Shown one piece after another: positions 33,321 to 46,350 of a DNA stretch of 64,000 nt. The notes under the pieces were generated by a model that was given only the letters and a program-made list of their open reading frames with translations, had not been told where the DNA came from and made no database searches. Source of the DNA: Artocarpus heterophyllus (Eukaryota; Streptophyta; Magnoliopsida; Rosales; Moraceae); assembly GCA_025403435.1 (NCBI GenBank), contig CM046350.1:27978938-28042937 (forward strand), given 5' to 3'. A program made the position numbers and the translations under genes. The first letter of the stretch is position 1. Each line of letters begins with the position of its first letter.

Positions 33321-33600
33321 GCGACTCTAAGACTATTATTGACATTTTGACTCAGGGCCCCTCTTGTCTCAAATGTTGGTGTTTAGATACTGTAGACAAT
33401 TTACTTTCCTTATGTAATATGTTTACTTCTATTTCCTTCAAGTGGATCCCTAGATCCTTCAACTATAGTGCTCATGCTCTTTGCGAAAGGGCTTGGTCTT
33501 ACCCAAAGACTAGCCCTATTCATATCCAGGAGGTGGTCCCTATTGTGGCCACCATAATTTGTGGAATGTGAGCATTATGCATTATTTTCAAATAAAAAAA
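33321..33600 (+). pseudogene. LINE ORF2 fragment 7: end of RNase H and 3' end
   Basis: RNase H C-terminus: LSDSKTIIDILTQG (third acidic residue), FKWIPRSFNYSAHALCERA (the NxxAHxLA motif) and a stop at 33569-33571. A short A-rich end, AAATAAAAAAAG, lies at 33590-33601, a plausible LINE 3' terminus. I did not identify the LINE target duplication because its 5' end is outside the window. Confidence 0.85.
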
Positions 33601-35832
33601 GTACACATATTTGAATCGGAAACATTAGAACTTTTGAATCAATGTTTCAAAAAGAGTTAGCAAATGTAAATTAGAATTCAATCTCAATAAATATATAGCA
33701 CAACCAATATTTATGGCAATTTTTGTAATACCCAGATAAATTAATTTAATCTGGTTGTTGATGTAAATTAATTCAAAATTTGAGATTAATTTTCATTTAT
33801 CATATTATTTTGGTATAAATTTTTTACGGTAAAAAAAAATTATAATTAAAATGACAAGACAGTTTTTGTTCAATAGCGCGTTTGCAGTATAATTGTAACT
33901 ATATAACTGTTTTCTAAATGAAAAACTAACTAAGCTACCCTATTTATTTAGAGAAATTCACATAAATACCATTTTTTTAATTCAAATTTTTTATGCCATA
34001 AGCTTGTTGCATGTTCCAGAAGGACATGTCACGTGTTCCTCAGGGACATGTGGTATATCCCTCTAGGACATTCTGTATCCCTAAGGGACATATTGCATGT
34101 CCTTCTAGAACATTATTCGGTTGTCCTTCGGGACATATTTCGTGTCCCTCCAAGACACATTTCACTGGGATATTTTTCATATTCCTTTGGGACATGTTGT
34201 AAGAGGGACATGTCCTGGTGGGACATAAAAAAGTCCCGACCGGATTTTTTTTCCTTTATTTTTCTTTCTCCTCATCGAAATCAACAACGTTTCCAACACT
34301 AGCGACATTTGTCGGTTGATAGAAAAACACAGAGAAAAAAGTATAAAAAACACAATAAAAAAAAAATAACAACAACAAATAGAGAAAAAACAAAAACAAA
34401 AACTAAACAGAGAACAACAAACATATGGTCCAGTGCCATAAACTCCAAATCTAGGAACAAGCTCAACGAAGAGCTTAGAGAAAAAGGTCCACGTCCAACA
34501 CCAATAACATGTAGATCTCGGCCAGTTGTCGAACGCATAAGATCTACCTCCCTCTCTTTAAAAGACAGTGTAGCTTCAGGAGGAGGTTCAATAAGATAAA
34601 GCCTTGAGATTGATGAACTCACGTCCACTATCGGAGACGATGAACTAACTGACTTGACACTAGATTCAGAGTCTCTTGTTGTTGGCTTCGTTGTCGGAGA
34701 AAACAGGTGGCGGCCAATAGAAAGGAATGGGAGAGAGAAAGTTTGAAACATGGAGAGAGAGAGAGTACGAGAGGATGGAAAAAGGAAAAAAAAAGAAAAA
34801 AAATAGTGGCATAAGAAAAAGTGGTGTAATTTTCTTATTTGTTTAGGTTGAGAATCATCTAGAATCTTATAGGGTGAGTTTTCATAAACGTCATCTTTTA
34901 AATCTTAATTTTTATAAATACCATGCACAAGTGTGGTATAATTTAAACAAGTATTATGAACAATAATGTGGTATAATTTTTTTTAAGTGTGGCATAAATA
35001 AACATACTTTTTAAAAGTATAACATGACATGCAGATTTCTCATCTAATGTTTTAAAAAAGGCCCAAACTAATTACTTTTTGAGAAATATATACTCCATAT
35101 CAAAATGTTTCACCTTTGTTTAAAATTTAGCAATGTTTCACCTTTGTTTAAAATTTAGCAACGATTTTAAAATATTGCAAATATAGCAAAATACTTAAAT
35201 TAGGTGTCAAATTTTGTCAAATTTTTATCGTTTAACTTAAGGTTCTAACTTGCTTCCTAAACACTCTCATAAAAGGTAGAGATTTTGATATTCTCTGCAA
35301 TAAGGTATAAACTAATAATGATTTCCTTTTTGAATTTAATAATAAAATCATAAAAGTAATTAAAAATGAAAACCATTTAAATATTTTGAGATGAAAATCA
35401 ATCAACTCAAGCCAATTGCCTCGTAAATCATTAAAGAACACTTTTTTACATTAAGGTTTCGTTTGACAACGTCCTTTCAACTATATATTTTTAACTATTA
35501 CAGTGTAAAACTCTTACATATTGTAGAGTAAAGCAAGTATATGTTACAATGCAAATCTCTTATGAGCTATAGTAAATTTGCTCTAACTTTTAGTTTTGAT
35601 TGGGTTATCAACTACAAAGCAATTTCTTATTCCATTAGAAATTAACCAAACAAAGGGAATATTAGCATAACTTCATTAACCGATCTTATCCTTCCTTTTT
35701 TTTTTTTTTTGCTTGAATTAAGTGCATAATGAATTGAATTAATTGTAATAATGCAATGGTCCCGTATTTTTAGGGATTGCTGGTAACATAATAACTGTTG
35801 AAACTATCATTAAAAGTGCTTTAAGGATAATC
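33601..35832. other. AT-rich region with palindromic array; no confident gene
   Basis: No recognised family. It contains the GGGACAT array (34011-34235), A-rich and GA-rich DNA at 34320-34400 and 34745-34800, and several GTGGYATAA repeats at 34806, 34933, 34970 and 34987. A 150-codon - strand ORF (34299-34751) has a Ser-rich first half and a hydrophobic low-complexity tail rich in Phe/Val/Leu; I do not treat it as a gene, though a transposon or UTR remnant is possible. Confidence 0.5.
34011..34235 (+). repeat. Array of GTCCC/GGGAC palindromes
   Basis: Ten or so imperfect units built on GTCCCTNNAGGGACAT, for example TCCCTAAGGGA near 34079-34089 and GTCCTGGTGGGAC near 34212-34224. Spacing about 20-25 bp. 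It lies outside any element I can delimit. Confidence 0.7.
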
Positions 35833-36096
35833 ATGTCATCAAAAAGTCTCATTTTTCTATATATTGTAATATTTTTAAATTCTCGCTATATTTCAACTTT
35901 GGTACTTAAATTTTGTTGTATGTGTAATATTCTCCTGTTTTCCTTTATCCTTTTCCTTCTTTCTTTTTTTATACTTTTCTTTTTAAGGATAATTTTGTTA
36001 TTACAAAGGCCAGAGGTGGATCCTCTAGAGATTTCACAAAGTCTGAGCTCTTGGATTGAACGCATTACTTGTGAAATTCAAGAAAGCTTGAGGTAG
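35833..36096 (+). other. Coding-like stretch, possible single exon
   Basis: The last part of an 87-codon frame, RPEVDPLEISQSLSSWIERI followed by TCEIQESLR (36007-36093), has balanced amphipathic composition unlike the low-complexity translation before it. It is followed at once by GTAGGG, a possible splice donor (36094), and preceded by a pyrimidine-rich run and AAAG. I do not recognise the protein family. It could be an exon of an unidentified gene or a decayed fragment. Confidence 0.3.
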
Positions 36097-37838
36097 GGAT
36101 TTCTAGTACTTCCTCCAATCCGAATTTTCCTTTCCTTTGAATTTTGATTGTTTCCCTTGATTTAAAATTGAGTCTTGATGGTATTAGGCCATGTAATCCC
36201 AGTTTTGATTGATTTTTAAAAGCCTCAAAATTGTTAAAATTATGGTTTCCTAAAATTAGTTTTGAATGTTTAAAAAGGTTGTGTAGTTCAATTGTTGTAA
36301 ATGACTTAAAACCCTCTCTTTGATTATTTGATCACACGGCATTACAGACTTTAATTTCTTTTTGCATTCTACATAAGAGCCTATTACGTTCTATCCGGGG
36401 ATTTTTTTTTTGGTGTTAAATGCGGTTATGTGAACTTTCCTCGTTAACTCTTTGGCATGAGCTTGCTTGTGTATTATGATATCACTTTTAGACTAAATAG
36501 GACTGTAATTCGAGTTCTAATTAATAGGTATTATCCTTTTTACTAGTAAATTATGGTGTATGTAAAAAAGCCTTTGTATGCTTGAATTGTGGCATACTTC
36601 TTTAGTTTTTTTATATTGGAATTTAGTATACGTTTTATCTTTTTGAACGTTTTAGCCAATTCTGCTAATTGTTTTGGTCTATTGTTATAGTTGAGTTGCT
36701 AAATATATTATGGTATTTGAGTCGCTAAATACTTTATAATTTTTTACATCTAAAATTAGTGTTTGTATTTATTCACTTTGAAATGCAATTGCCAATTAAA
36801 AAAAAAAAAAACTACAGTTGTATTATGGCCCTTAAGATGAATCAAAAAAGGCTATAGCTGTTCTAGGGGTAATTAATAGGCCGACGGCCGTTGTCAGCTG
36901 TCAACCGGTATTGTGTAACATTAAATTGCATTACTGTTCAAGTAACAAAAACAAGTAAGGAGGCGCAAAACATCTTGTCCTATTGCACATCACGATGAAT
37001 AAAGATTTCTTTTTTTTCTTGTTTTTGGAAAGAGTCTCCAGGACTTTCACTCTCGCGTAAGTGGGAACCGTTTGAAGCAGCTAGCGAACTGCGAAGTTCC
37101 AGTTCACCCTGACATTCCTATGACATCTCTCTTTCAAGGGCGTGGGATAAAATTAGTTAAAATTTATATTTTTTTAAATATTACAATATATTAAAATTTA
37201 ATATTATAATAAATTTTTATTATAATATATAAAAACTTGACATTACTTATAATAAAAAATTCGTTAAAACTAACTTTATTAAACATCCTATTAATATTAT
37301 AAATAATACCATATAAAAGAAAAGCTAATTTTAAATTAAATATATTTTAGATACTTATTGACCCATCATATCATTCATGGTAGATAATTAGTTGGTATAT
37401 CACTTTCTTAATACTACTAGTAATTTCTATTATTTTTAAACCTTTTATCTATGCAACTTCTGACACAAAATAAATACAAATTACCCTTACCCAAATCCCA
37501 AATAATCTACAGGAAAAATGAAAAACCAACCAAATTCAGGTATATTTTCTTCCTTGGCCCTGTATCAAGTTGCTTCAGTCTAAAATCTGTTGGACATCAA
37601 CGTTGTGAGGAGACCCCACAGGAGGTCTAGCTACGTCACCGTCTTGGACAAACTCAAAGTCATGATCCATATGATGAAGAAAGCTCATCCCGTGCACCAC
37701 CACCATATAGATCTGGCCGCGGCCCAGCAAAGGGTGATTTCACTCTGCAACACCGGCTTCGCAAGGTATAGGGACGGAATGGACGGTGATGAAACAAGGG
37801 AGAAAACGATTGGTAGTATCGAGCTGATCGTTGTCCTC
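36097..37838. other. Intergenic or intronic DNA, nothing identified
   Basis: AT-rich with T-runs and A-runs (36404, 36797). A slightly GC-richer patch at 37020-37145 has no clear frame. If 36007-36093 is an exon, part of this could be intron, but no downstream partner exon stands out. Confidence 0.4.
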
Positions 37839-38012
37839 TTACGTTGGCCGACCTTCATTCGCATTAGTGGTTTTATTTCGAGGCAAATTGCAACGATCAC
37901 ACTCACTGTTGGAGTCACCGTGGAGAATATTTTCATATTCGATGAAGAGTTCAACGACGTCATCGTCTGTCGTGAAGGAGACTGAAGCAAATTGATAAAG
38001 CAAAGTGCCCAT
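37590..38012 (-). pseudogene. Coding-like remnant, unidentified (transposase-like at best)
   Basis: This stretch has coding-like base composition. On the - strand from ATG at 38012 a 57-codon frame reads MGTLLYQFASVSFTTDDDVV and ENILHGDSNSECDRCN before a stop at 37839-37841; near 37600-37680 another - strand frame gives MDHDFEFVQDGDVARPPVG. An alternative + strand frame of 131 codons covers 37590-37985. The acidic DDDVVELF run loosely recalls the N-terminal part of plant Mutator-like transposases, but I cannot confirm it. Upstream on the - strand is a CT-rich tract (38110-38215), as in many plant 5' UTRs. Confidence 0.35.
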
Positions 38013-40277
38013 CGTTGAGAGTCACCAGTCTATAACAACATCGCATCGAAGGTAATTGCTCGATATGTAGCACAACGCGCTGGATCTTTGATGATTGTCT
38101 TTGTGGTCTTTAATGGCTTGCACAAGGAGGGAGGGAGAAAGGGGGAGAGGGTGAGGGAGTGGGTGACAGAAAGAGAAGGAGAGGGAGAGGAGGAGAGAGT
38201 GGGGAGAGAGAGACTTAAGTTTATTTTTGGTTTTTTTTTTATTCTTTAGTATTTTGGTGTAATATATCAATGATATACTTGAATTTACTATTGGTCAACT
38301 ATATTGATTTATTCTTTGTTTGATATTTTATTGAAGTTCATAAGTGATAGATTTAATTTCATCGATGATAGACTTGAGTTCATCAATGATGAACTCAAGA
38401 TTATCAGTAATAAACTTGGGACAATTTTGTCATTGCATTATAAGAAAGGTTTCTAGTAATTTTTAGAGAGGAGGAAAAAAGATCATTGGGATAGGACTAG
38501 CAGGGCGGAATTGTGTCATCATCGGACAAACAAACTTGGACATATGCTAGGATTGGACTAATGGGCTAGGCCACGTATAATGTCTTGATCGACAAGCTGG
38601 GACCCATGTCATGGTTAGACTAACAAGTCAAGACGACGTTGAAATTGGTCTAACAATTTCGGCCTATTAGCCAATCCCTGAAGGCGATCTTAACCCATTG
38701 GCCTGACATAGAAAATAATCCTAGCCTACTGGCTTGACTCTAAGAACGATCATGGCTTGACGTTGATGGTAATTGACAATTATTTTTTTTACATGACGAA
38801 AAAAATTGTTTTTGAAAAGTACGAATTTTTTCTTATCCAAACCTTTCTTCTTTTTTTTTCTTGAAAATTAATTTTAAAAACAATATGAAATAGCTATGTT
38901 TTCTAGAATTTTTTTTTTAGAAACTTGGTTTTTATACCAAAAAAAAAAAACAAAGTTATTTTCTAACGGACTCTTAATTATTAATGGTTTCACCTTATTT
39001 TGAAAGATCAGTGCAAGTACGTGGATAATCGGTAAAGTTTTACAAGAAGTAAAGTAGCAAAAGAAACAAATAGATTCAAATATACAAACATATTATCAAA
39101 AGAAAAAAAAATTTGGATTGGTGACCCAATTTGATTTTTTATTTCAAATATATATATTCTAAAATATATTTTTTTGGTTTAAAACTTTATTTTATTACTT
39201 TGTCTTTTTTAAAACCCTCATCTATCATTGCTGTATTTGATTCTCTTTAATTGTAATGTAAGCTAGAATTGATTACAAGTAAGAAGATTATACAGGTGAG
39301 AAGTGGATATTGAAGTAGAAGAGACATCGATAATGTTGAAATGTAAAGAAAATTAATAAGGACCAAGAGGGAAAGGTTATTTTCATTTTGGTCACTGAGG
39401 AATTATGGTCACGCCGTTTGAGACCCTGACACCCTGAATGGTACAAATTTAACCATTGAGTTTGAATATATGATGCTAACAATATTTTTATCTCCCAAAT
39501 GTTAAATTTCTAATGATCGGTGAAGATGTGATTAGCGTTATATATTGCTAATACGGGAAAACCACAAAACAACATTTTTTCACCTAAGGAAAGGGAAATT
39601 TAAGATTTGAAAAAACCTCACTGATATCCGCGTTTAGGCTAATAATGTTAGTTACATTTTAAATACAAGCAATTTAGGTAGTTTTGTCTTCAATAACATG
39701 TTTTGTGCATGTCACATACGTCCTACGTGTATGAATCATGAGAAATTTAATATTTAGGGTATCGAAAGATTGTTGGCATCACAGACTAAAACTTTAGGGG
39801 TTAAATTTGTGTCATTTGGAATGTTAGAAACCAAATTGGGACGACCCTAATTTCTCGGGGCCTGAAAAAAAAATAACCCAAAGAGAAAATATACGAGAAC
39901 ATTTAAGGGGTAAGACTACTATAGACAAATGGAGCTAGAAAGAAAGAAAGAAAGAAAAAGATGTAAAAACACTGAAAAAGAAAGAAAAAATATTGAAAAA
40001 GAAAGAAAGAGAAAAAAGTGAAACACCAAAAAAGTAAAAAAGTCAAAAAAACTAAAACACCAAATGTATAAAACAATGATAAACAAATAGAGTATTAAGA
40101 AAAAAAATAAAAAAAGAGACTTATGGTAAAATAGCAAAAAAGAAAATGAAGATAAATAAATAAAGTCTCATTCACTTCATTAAACAAACTAAACATCAAT
40201 ACTACAACATTAGTGAGTTTTTGGCCTTCTATTTTATTCTACATTAATCAATGCTTGTTACTGGTCTTTGCAAGCAA
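38013..40277. other. Purine-rich tract and AT-rich intergenic DNA
   Basis: 38110-38215 is almost pure purine on the + strand (GGGAGA/GAGA repeats). 38510-38770 has weak palindromes such as GGCCTATTAGCC and GACTAACAAGTC. 39930-40140 is A/G-rich with GAAA repeats; the - strand ORF there is Phe/Leu/Ser low complexity. No gene or delimitable element. Confidence 0.5.
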
Positions 40278-43200
40278 TGTTACTGTCTAAATTAAGGTTT
40301 TGGAAAATATTTTTCACAAAAATAGCAGAAATGTGATTATGGTATGAAATGTATATAATAAAAAATTTCACAAAACTTTTATAAACCAGGCTATAGATTA
40401 TATTAATTTAATGCTAAATAAATATATATATAGAGCTTTCTTACCCGGTTGATAAGAGATGATCAAAAAAGTCGTATCTCAAAGATGTTTTCTATAAGAT
40501 GAAACTCCCATTTTGCTCACCTAGTCCTTGGTACTAAATGGACAAACAGGTGGACATAGGAGGAATTAAGGTTTCTAAGGATCACTCGACTAACTTTTAG
40601 TTACCTGTTCATCTCAACGCATTAGTAAAACGAGTCTTAAGATGAAGAACACTTATTCTCTCTCTTTATCTCTCTTACATGCTTATGTGAGGGAATTTTA
40701 GTAGAATTATCTCAGTCTCTCTAAGACTCACAAGTGTATCTCTAACAAATAGAGGAGGCCTCTATTTGTAGAGTATAGAAGAGTTAATTAATTCTGGAAG
40801 TTTCCTCTATTTAAATTTGAATATTAAATTTTTAATTAAAATAAAAAGAATATTTTCTTTTTCCTTATATTGTGTTAGGTGCCACACACATAGATATTGT
40901 ATCAATGTATGGCACCAATTGTAAAGAATGGAGAGAGAAAATCTTTTTGTTATATAATCTTATTTGTTTCCAAATTTAACTTTAAATTTTTGAATTAAAT
41001 CACATTTATCTAAAGATGGAAATTTTAAAAATAGAAACCTGGTAATTAAGCTTTGGATTGCACAAGAAATATTCCCTCTAGTAGTTGGGGCCATAAATAG
41101 TGGGACCTTTCCATTGCGTGTGCCGCACACAACAAGTCCCACCTACTATGCAACTTCCACATTAATGAATATAAATATAAATTAATTTATTTTCGGTGAC
41201 ATTCAATTTAGAATTCCGTATTTTTAAATTAAAAATTAAACCAACAATTCTACTTGTCTAAACAGTTTACAAGGATAGTGGGGGACTATTGGACTCATAT
41301 GTGACACCTAAGAATTTCTAGTGTATTAAGTATGCAATCATTAAGGATTATGTTAAGTAAATTATGTACAATTTTGTAAGCCAAATTTTAAGCTAAAAAA
41401 TTTATTAAGAATTTAAGGAGTAATTCTGGTGTCACGAGGATTATTGTTTAAATTCAATTTTTAGGAAAAAAAATCCCATAAAGGTAAAAATGAGATTTAT
41501 AAGGCTAAAAATCATGTCATAGTCTTAAACAAGGGAGGAAAGACATGAAAAATAAGCTGCAAAGCGTAACTGTTACAACAAATGTTAAGACACAAATACA
41601 GTGTAAGAAATACACAGTATGAAAATCATGTAGCATGAGGAAAATGTAGTGTAAGGATTAAAGTAATAAAGTTATGCAGCATAAGAATTATACAAATAAA
41701 TTTAACCAATACAGAAGCTACACCGCATAAAGTTAAGTAATAAGAAAATTATACAGCAAAAAGTAATGCAATATAAAAATTGGACTATGTAAAGCTAAGC
41801 AGTATATGAATGACATTGTGTGGATGACGTGAAAGCTTGTGGACCATGAAAAGTAGTATAAAAAAGAATAATGGCAGTATGAGACATATACCGATAGTGT
41901 AGAAAAAATATTGTCATTATAAATTTAGATGCTAAAAAGTTCATGTGGTACCCATCTTTGTGCCACCTTTAAGGTGGACAAAAGGCCACTTAACTCCCTC
42001 AAATTGCACTAGATTTGGATAGAAAAAGGAGCCAAAGAATTAGGTCTCCATCATTTCATACAAAAAGTCAGGAAAAGAAAAGAAAGGAAAAAAAATGCCT
42101 ATTTTCTCTCTGCCAAAACTGGTTCCCAATTGCACATCCCCTCTCAATATTTTTCAAGAAAACAACCTCCAATCAATTTAGAATTAAGTTCAAATGTTGC
42201 TAATAAAGATTAAACACTTTTGTAGGTAAAAATCCATACTTTTTCTTTTGGATTTTAGTGGTTTGTTTTTTTTTTTAGTTTATGGATGGGTTTTAATAGA
42301 AGTTATGCCATGGTTTATGAAAACAAGGAATATCAAGGTTTAAGCTTCTCAAAGGAAGATGAAAAAGATTAGGGAAAATACTTGGATAAGATTCTAAACC
42401 CTAGTCGTAAAAAGTTTAATGTTTTCATGGATTTAGTGTGTATGGTTTGTAAATAAATGGACTATGGCATGTAATGAAAGTCTATGGTGTGATTGCTTAT
42501 GTTATATGATGATGATGGTGGTGGTGGAAGTTAAGGATGTAGGGTTTTTGGGTTAAAAATGAAAAAAGATTATTAAACTTTGTTAAAATATAAAGTTTAA
42601 CTAGTTTTTAAGGAATAATGATTTTGAGAGCCTTAGAGGCCAATTTATTTTCTAAATAAGGCATTGGATCTACCAAAACAATAAGAGAAACAATTGTTAT
42701 GGATAAAGTTTTACAAAATTCTAAGAGGACTAAATTGCAAATATTTGTATAAATTCAATAGATTTGAAAAGCAACCGACAAGTCCACTTTAACTTTAGAA
42801 TTTCAAGAAATTTAAAACACAAAAGTTATAGAACTCATCAAAAATGTTAAAGGAACAAGGACATTTTATCAAAATTCTATACAGTTTGTAAGTTATCAAT
42901 TTTACAATATTTTAAACACAAAATTTTGTAAAATGAAAACGCTATGGAATATTTTGGAAATTTACTCAAGAGCTTTTATAAGTTATATTCCTTGTGAAAA
43001 ATTGAATGTTTTAGTATAAGGCAGTCGTTTTGGTCTTGGAGGCAAAAATGTCAAGATTTTATGTTTCAGGACAAAACTATAAAACTATGTAAAACTGAGT
43101 TTTCACCAAGAAAATGTTAGTTTCCTATACTGTTGTGGGAAGTGAGCAACTATAGATGTTAAGTTTTAAAGGATTTAATGTTTTGTCAAGGAAGGAAAAG

Positions 43201-43982
43201 AAAAGAACATTAAGGGCGAAAATGTTAAAATTTTTGCATTACGAGCCAAAGTTGTAAAGTTTTGATAAAATAGATATTAACAAAAGAAAAACCATAGTTT
43301 TGTTTTTTGTAACATTATGAGACTTAAAAAAATGTAAGTTATGTTTAAAAATGGGTTCTGAAAGCTTTCTAAGTCCTGTTAGGGGCAAAATGGTTATTTT
43401 TGTTAAACGGCCAAAACGGAGCCGAAGTGCCTGATTTAAGAAAATGCCCCAAGTAAAAATGTTTTGGAACCCATAAGCATTTGGGATGGTAAAGTTAAGC
43501 AAAAAAGTTAAGTAAATTTATGAAGTTTACGAAAAACCCGTTAAGGGTAAAACCATCGTTTTTAAGAAAAAGACTAAAACGTAGCCGGACACACCGAATT
43601 TGTAAAATGTTCTTAGATGGTTCCGTTGAAACGCCCCTTAATTCGGACGTCACAGATGTCGTTACATACATACATTCGTACTTGCTTAAACTTTATACAT
43701 ATAAATAATATCAATCTTAGAGAGTACTATTGACTTTAAAAGTACTTAAACATACATAACCAAGATCCATACATACCTTCAAAATTTTTTTTTTAAACTT
43801 AACATTGTTTAAAATAACATTGTCTAACTTATTCCACATCATAATTTATTCAATTATACTTAATTTAATCATGAACTTATTTAATAATATAGGTTTGTCA
43901 AGTTGTAAAAATCAGGACTTAACAAAACATCACATCAAATCTTCTTAATCATCTCATCAATCAAAACTCATTTACTCCCACA

Positions 43983-44190
43983 GTTTGGCAGGCCTAACTT
44001 GAGATTTCGGTAGGTTGAACATGATCGGCAGGCCGGAGTTCCCTCAACCGACAGGTCGGTAGAGGCTTTGCATTTCGGACCAAAAACTCTTCCATGTTCG
44101 GTAGGCCGAAAAATGCGATCGGCAGGCCAAACTTCTGGACATCGGCAGGCTGGCCAAAAAGTTCGGCAGGCCGTCCGAGACCAATCTTTG
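43983..44190 (-). repeat. GC-rich palindromic array 2 of the inverted G1
   Basis: Copies of TCGGCAGGCCGAAC on the + strand, partly decayed (TTTGGCAGGCCTAAC, TTCGGTAGGTTGAAC). The stem matching 22797-22820 survives only partly (44044-44068). Confidence 0.85.
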
Positions 44191-46214
44191 AGAAAACTTA
44201 AATTTTAAAACATACCAACTTTTCGTAAAATTTAGCGGAAGTTCATAATTCATTAAAAAGTGATAAAATAACTTATAAAACCATAATATAAGTATTCTTA
44301 AAACTTAACATAAAAATATATGTTCAAAATATATAACTTAATTAAAAACATAAGAGCGTTCTTCATGGCGTGCTTCCGGTTACAATTCATCGTGCATAAC
44401 GCTCACACGCTATCCCATGTCCTCCGCCTAGTCCATGATTTTCTTACTCTTATCTGCAACATGACATAAAACATGGTTAAGCTAATGCTTAGTAAGTACA
44501 TATAATTCTTACAACTTAAAACATTTCATAAACATCGTCATCATCATCATTGTCATCATATCATAAAAGTGCCTTAAGCACAGTTTCATAGAAACATATC
44601 TTTCATTACATTGACCATTTTAAAACTTATTCCATTTTATCTTAAGGGCCCAAGTGTTGCACCATAAACATCATCATAGGCGCGCCGTCATGAGAGGAGA
44701 AGGGTAGCTAATCCCAAACCAAACATGACATCATAACATATCATTTCATAACATTGGGTGTGCAAGACTTATTAGGTGATACATATATACATACTTTTCT
44801 TACTTTAAAACATGCTACAAACATCATGCATAACTTAAAATCATGAAAATCTTAATAGAAATTCTTAAGGAAAATATCCATAAAATCATCATGAATATCA
44901 TTATGAACATAACGTCAAATCTTGTAAAACGTGTCATGTTGCATGTGAGAATGTACTTACCTTAACACTAGCTTACTAAACCTTAAAATAAGTGCTCTTG
45001 GTGACGACGCCGCGGTCTCATAGTGCTCGTTTCTTGAGTGTTCATGCCATTATCCATTTAAAGATGCAATACATTAATACATATCATGAAATATCCATTC
45101 TCATAACATTCATACATATAATACTCGTATGCATTCATCACATTTTACAAACATATCTCATAATCATCATTATAAAATTATCATCAAAACATATAAACGC
45201 TATTCATAACATGCTCCCTTAAAAATCAAAACATTTCGTACAAACATCTTATTTTCATAAAATCATTTCATTATCATAAAATCATTTATATATATATATA
45301 TATAACATATAACATTTTATAAACAAAAATCCTGAAATAGCATTACTAAAACAGTTTTCTCATTGTCATCTCATAAAAATTTCATAACATAAAATACATT
45401 CATCATACATACATATGCATATTCTTAACAACTTTTCATGGAAACATCATTCATTACCTCTTGAATAATCATTACATTTTTCATGTATTAAGGTTAAACA
45501 GTAATATTTACTGTGAAGAGTAGAAGATAGAAATATTCATTTTTCATTAAAAACACAGAAATGACATGAAACGTGAAGAAAACATCACACATAACACTCA
45601 TGAGCATCATAATAAAAACACAAAAAAAATACAATACCTAGAGAGGATATTGTAGACGAATTTGAGGAGGAGAATATCTTTTTAAATTTACAAATACATG
45701 AGTCCTTACCTTAGAAGACTTTCTTCTCAAAATCCCTTGATTTCAATCAACAAAATATGACTTTTCTTTTAATATACTCAGAAAATTTTTTGAAAGAGAG
45801 AGAGAAAAGCACTCGTGGGGAAGAGAAGAGGAAGAGAAAAAAATAAGAGAACGTCTCAGAAAAGAGAGAGAAATTATCTGAGGAAAGAGTGTTAAAATTT
45901 TTCTAACATAATGTATATAATGAAGAGTCATTATTCTTCATTAAGTCAGAAATTTCTGACTGTTAAGAGGGGCATGAGTCATGGAGGAAGGAGAGAAAAG
46001 AGGAAATCAAACAAATCATCACATCTTACCATATTTTGCCCTCTTAAAATGGGAAACCATTTAAATTGACACAAATCAATGCAAAGTCAAACCCTTTAAT
46101 TTCCTTAACTGATAAAAACATTCCATTATTGTGCCTATTAATCACATTAAATCATCCAATTAACGTAATTAACTCAGCCATAAATTTGGAGAGATTTTAG
46201 CTGACTGCTCGTTA

Positions 46215-46350
46215 GCCGTGTTCGGCCTGCCGATTTTCCCCTTCGGCCTGTTGGTTCCACAAGTTTGGCCTGCCGATTGGTCTTTTCGGCCTGTCGATCT
46301 CGGGCAGATTGTTCAGCCTACCGATCTTAAAAGTTTGGCCTGCCGAACTG
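46215..46350 (-). repeat. GC-rich palindromic array 1 of the inverted G1
   Basis: Six units near TTCGGCCTGCCGA on the + strand, matching array 1 of the other copy in reverse. Decay is mainly C-to-T and G-to-A. Confidence 0.85.

Larger units (their letters stand above)
1..33600 (+). mobile_element. Decayed LINE (non-LTR retrotransposon), split by nested insertions
   Basis: This is a single LINE ORF2 remnant read on the + strand in seven pieces: 1-238, 11944-12545, 18964-20113, 23233-23295, 30827-31248, 31967-about 32770 and about 33321-33600. The domain order is that of plant LINEs: end of the endonuclease-RT linker, RT fingers and palm, thumb and C-terminal region, zf-RVT zinc domain, RNase H, then a short A-rich end near 33590. 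Each inserted element is flanked by a matching target duplication, and the LINE reading resumes across each gap, which supports one ancestral copy. The 5' end (endonuclease and ORF1) lies outside the window or is lost. Many stops and frameshifts show it is dead. It is the oldest element here because all the others sit inside it. Confidence 0.85.

Noticed and set aside
34299..34751. 150-codon - strand ORF
   Set aside because: The second half is low-complexity hydrophobic sequence read from A-rich DNA and the first half is Ser-rich without recognisable motif; kept only as a note in the regional entry.
36880..37145. Patch with somewhat higher GC as a promoter or CpG island
   Set aside because: It is short, lacks a clear TATA/initiator arrangement or a downstream frame, and could not be supported.
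39919..40137. Phe/Leu/Ser-rich - strand ORF that looks like membrane segments
   Set aside because: It is the translation of a GAAA-type simple repeat.
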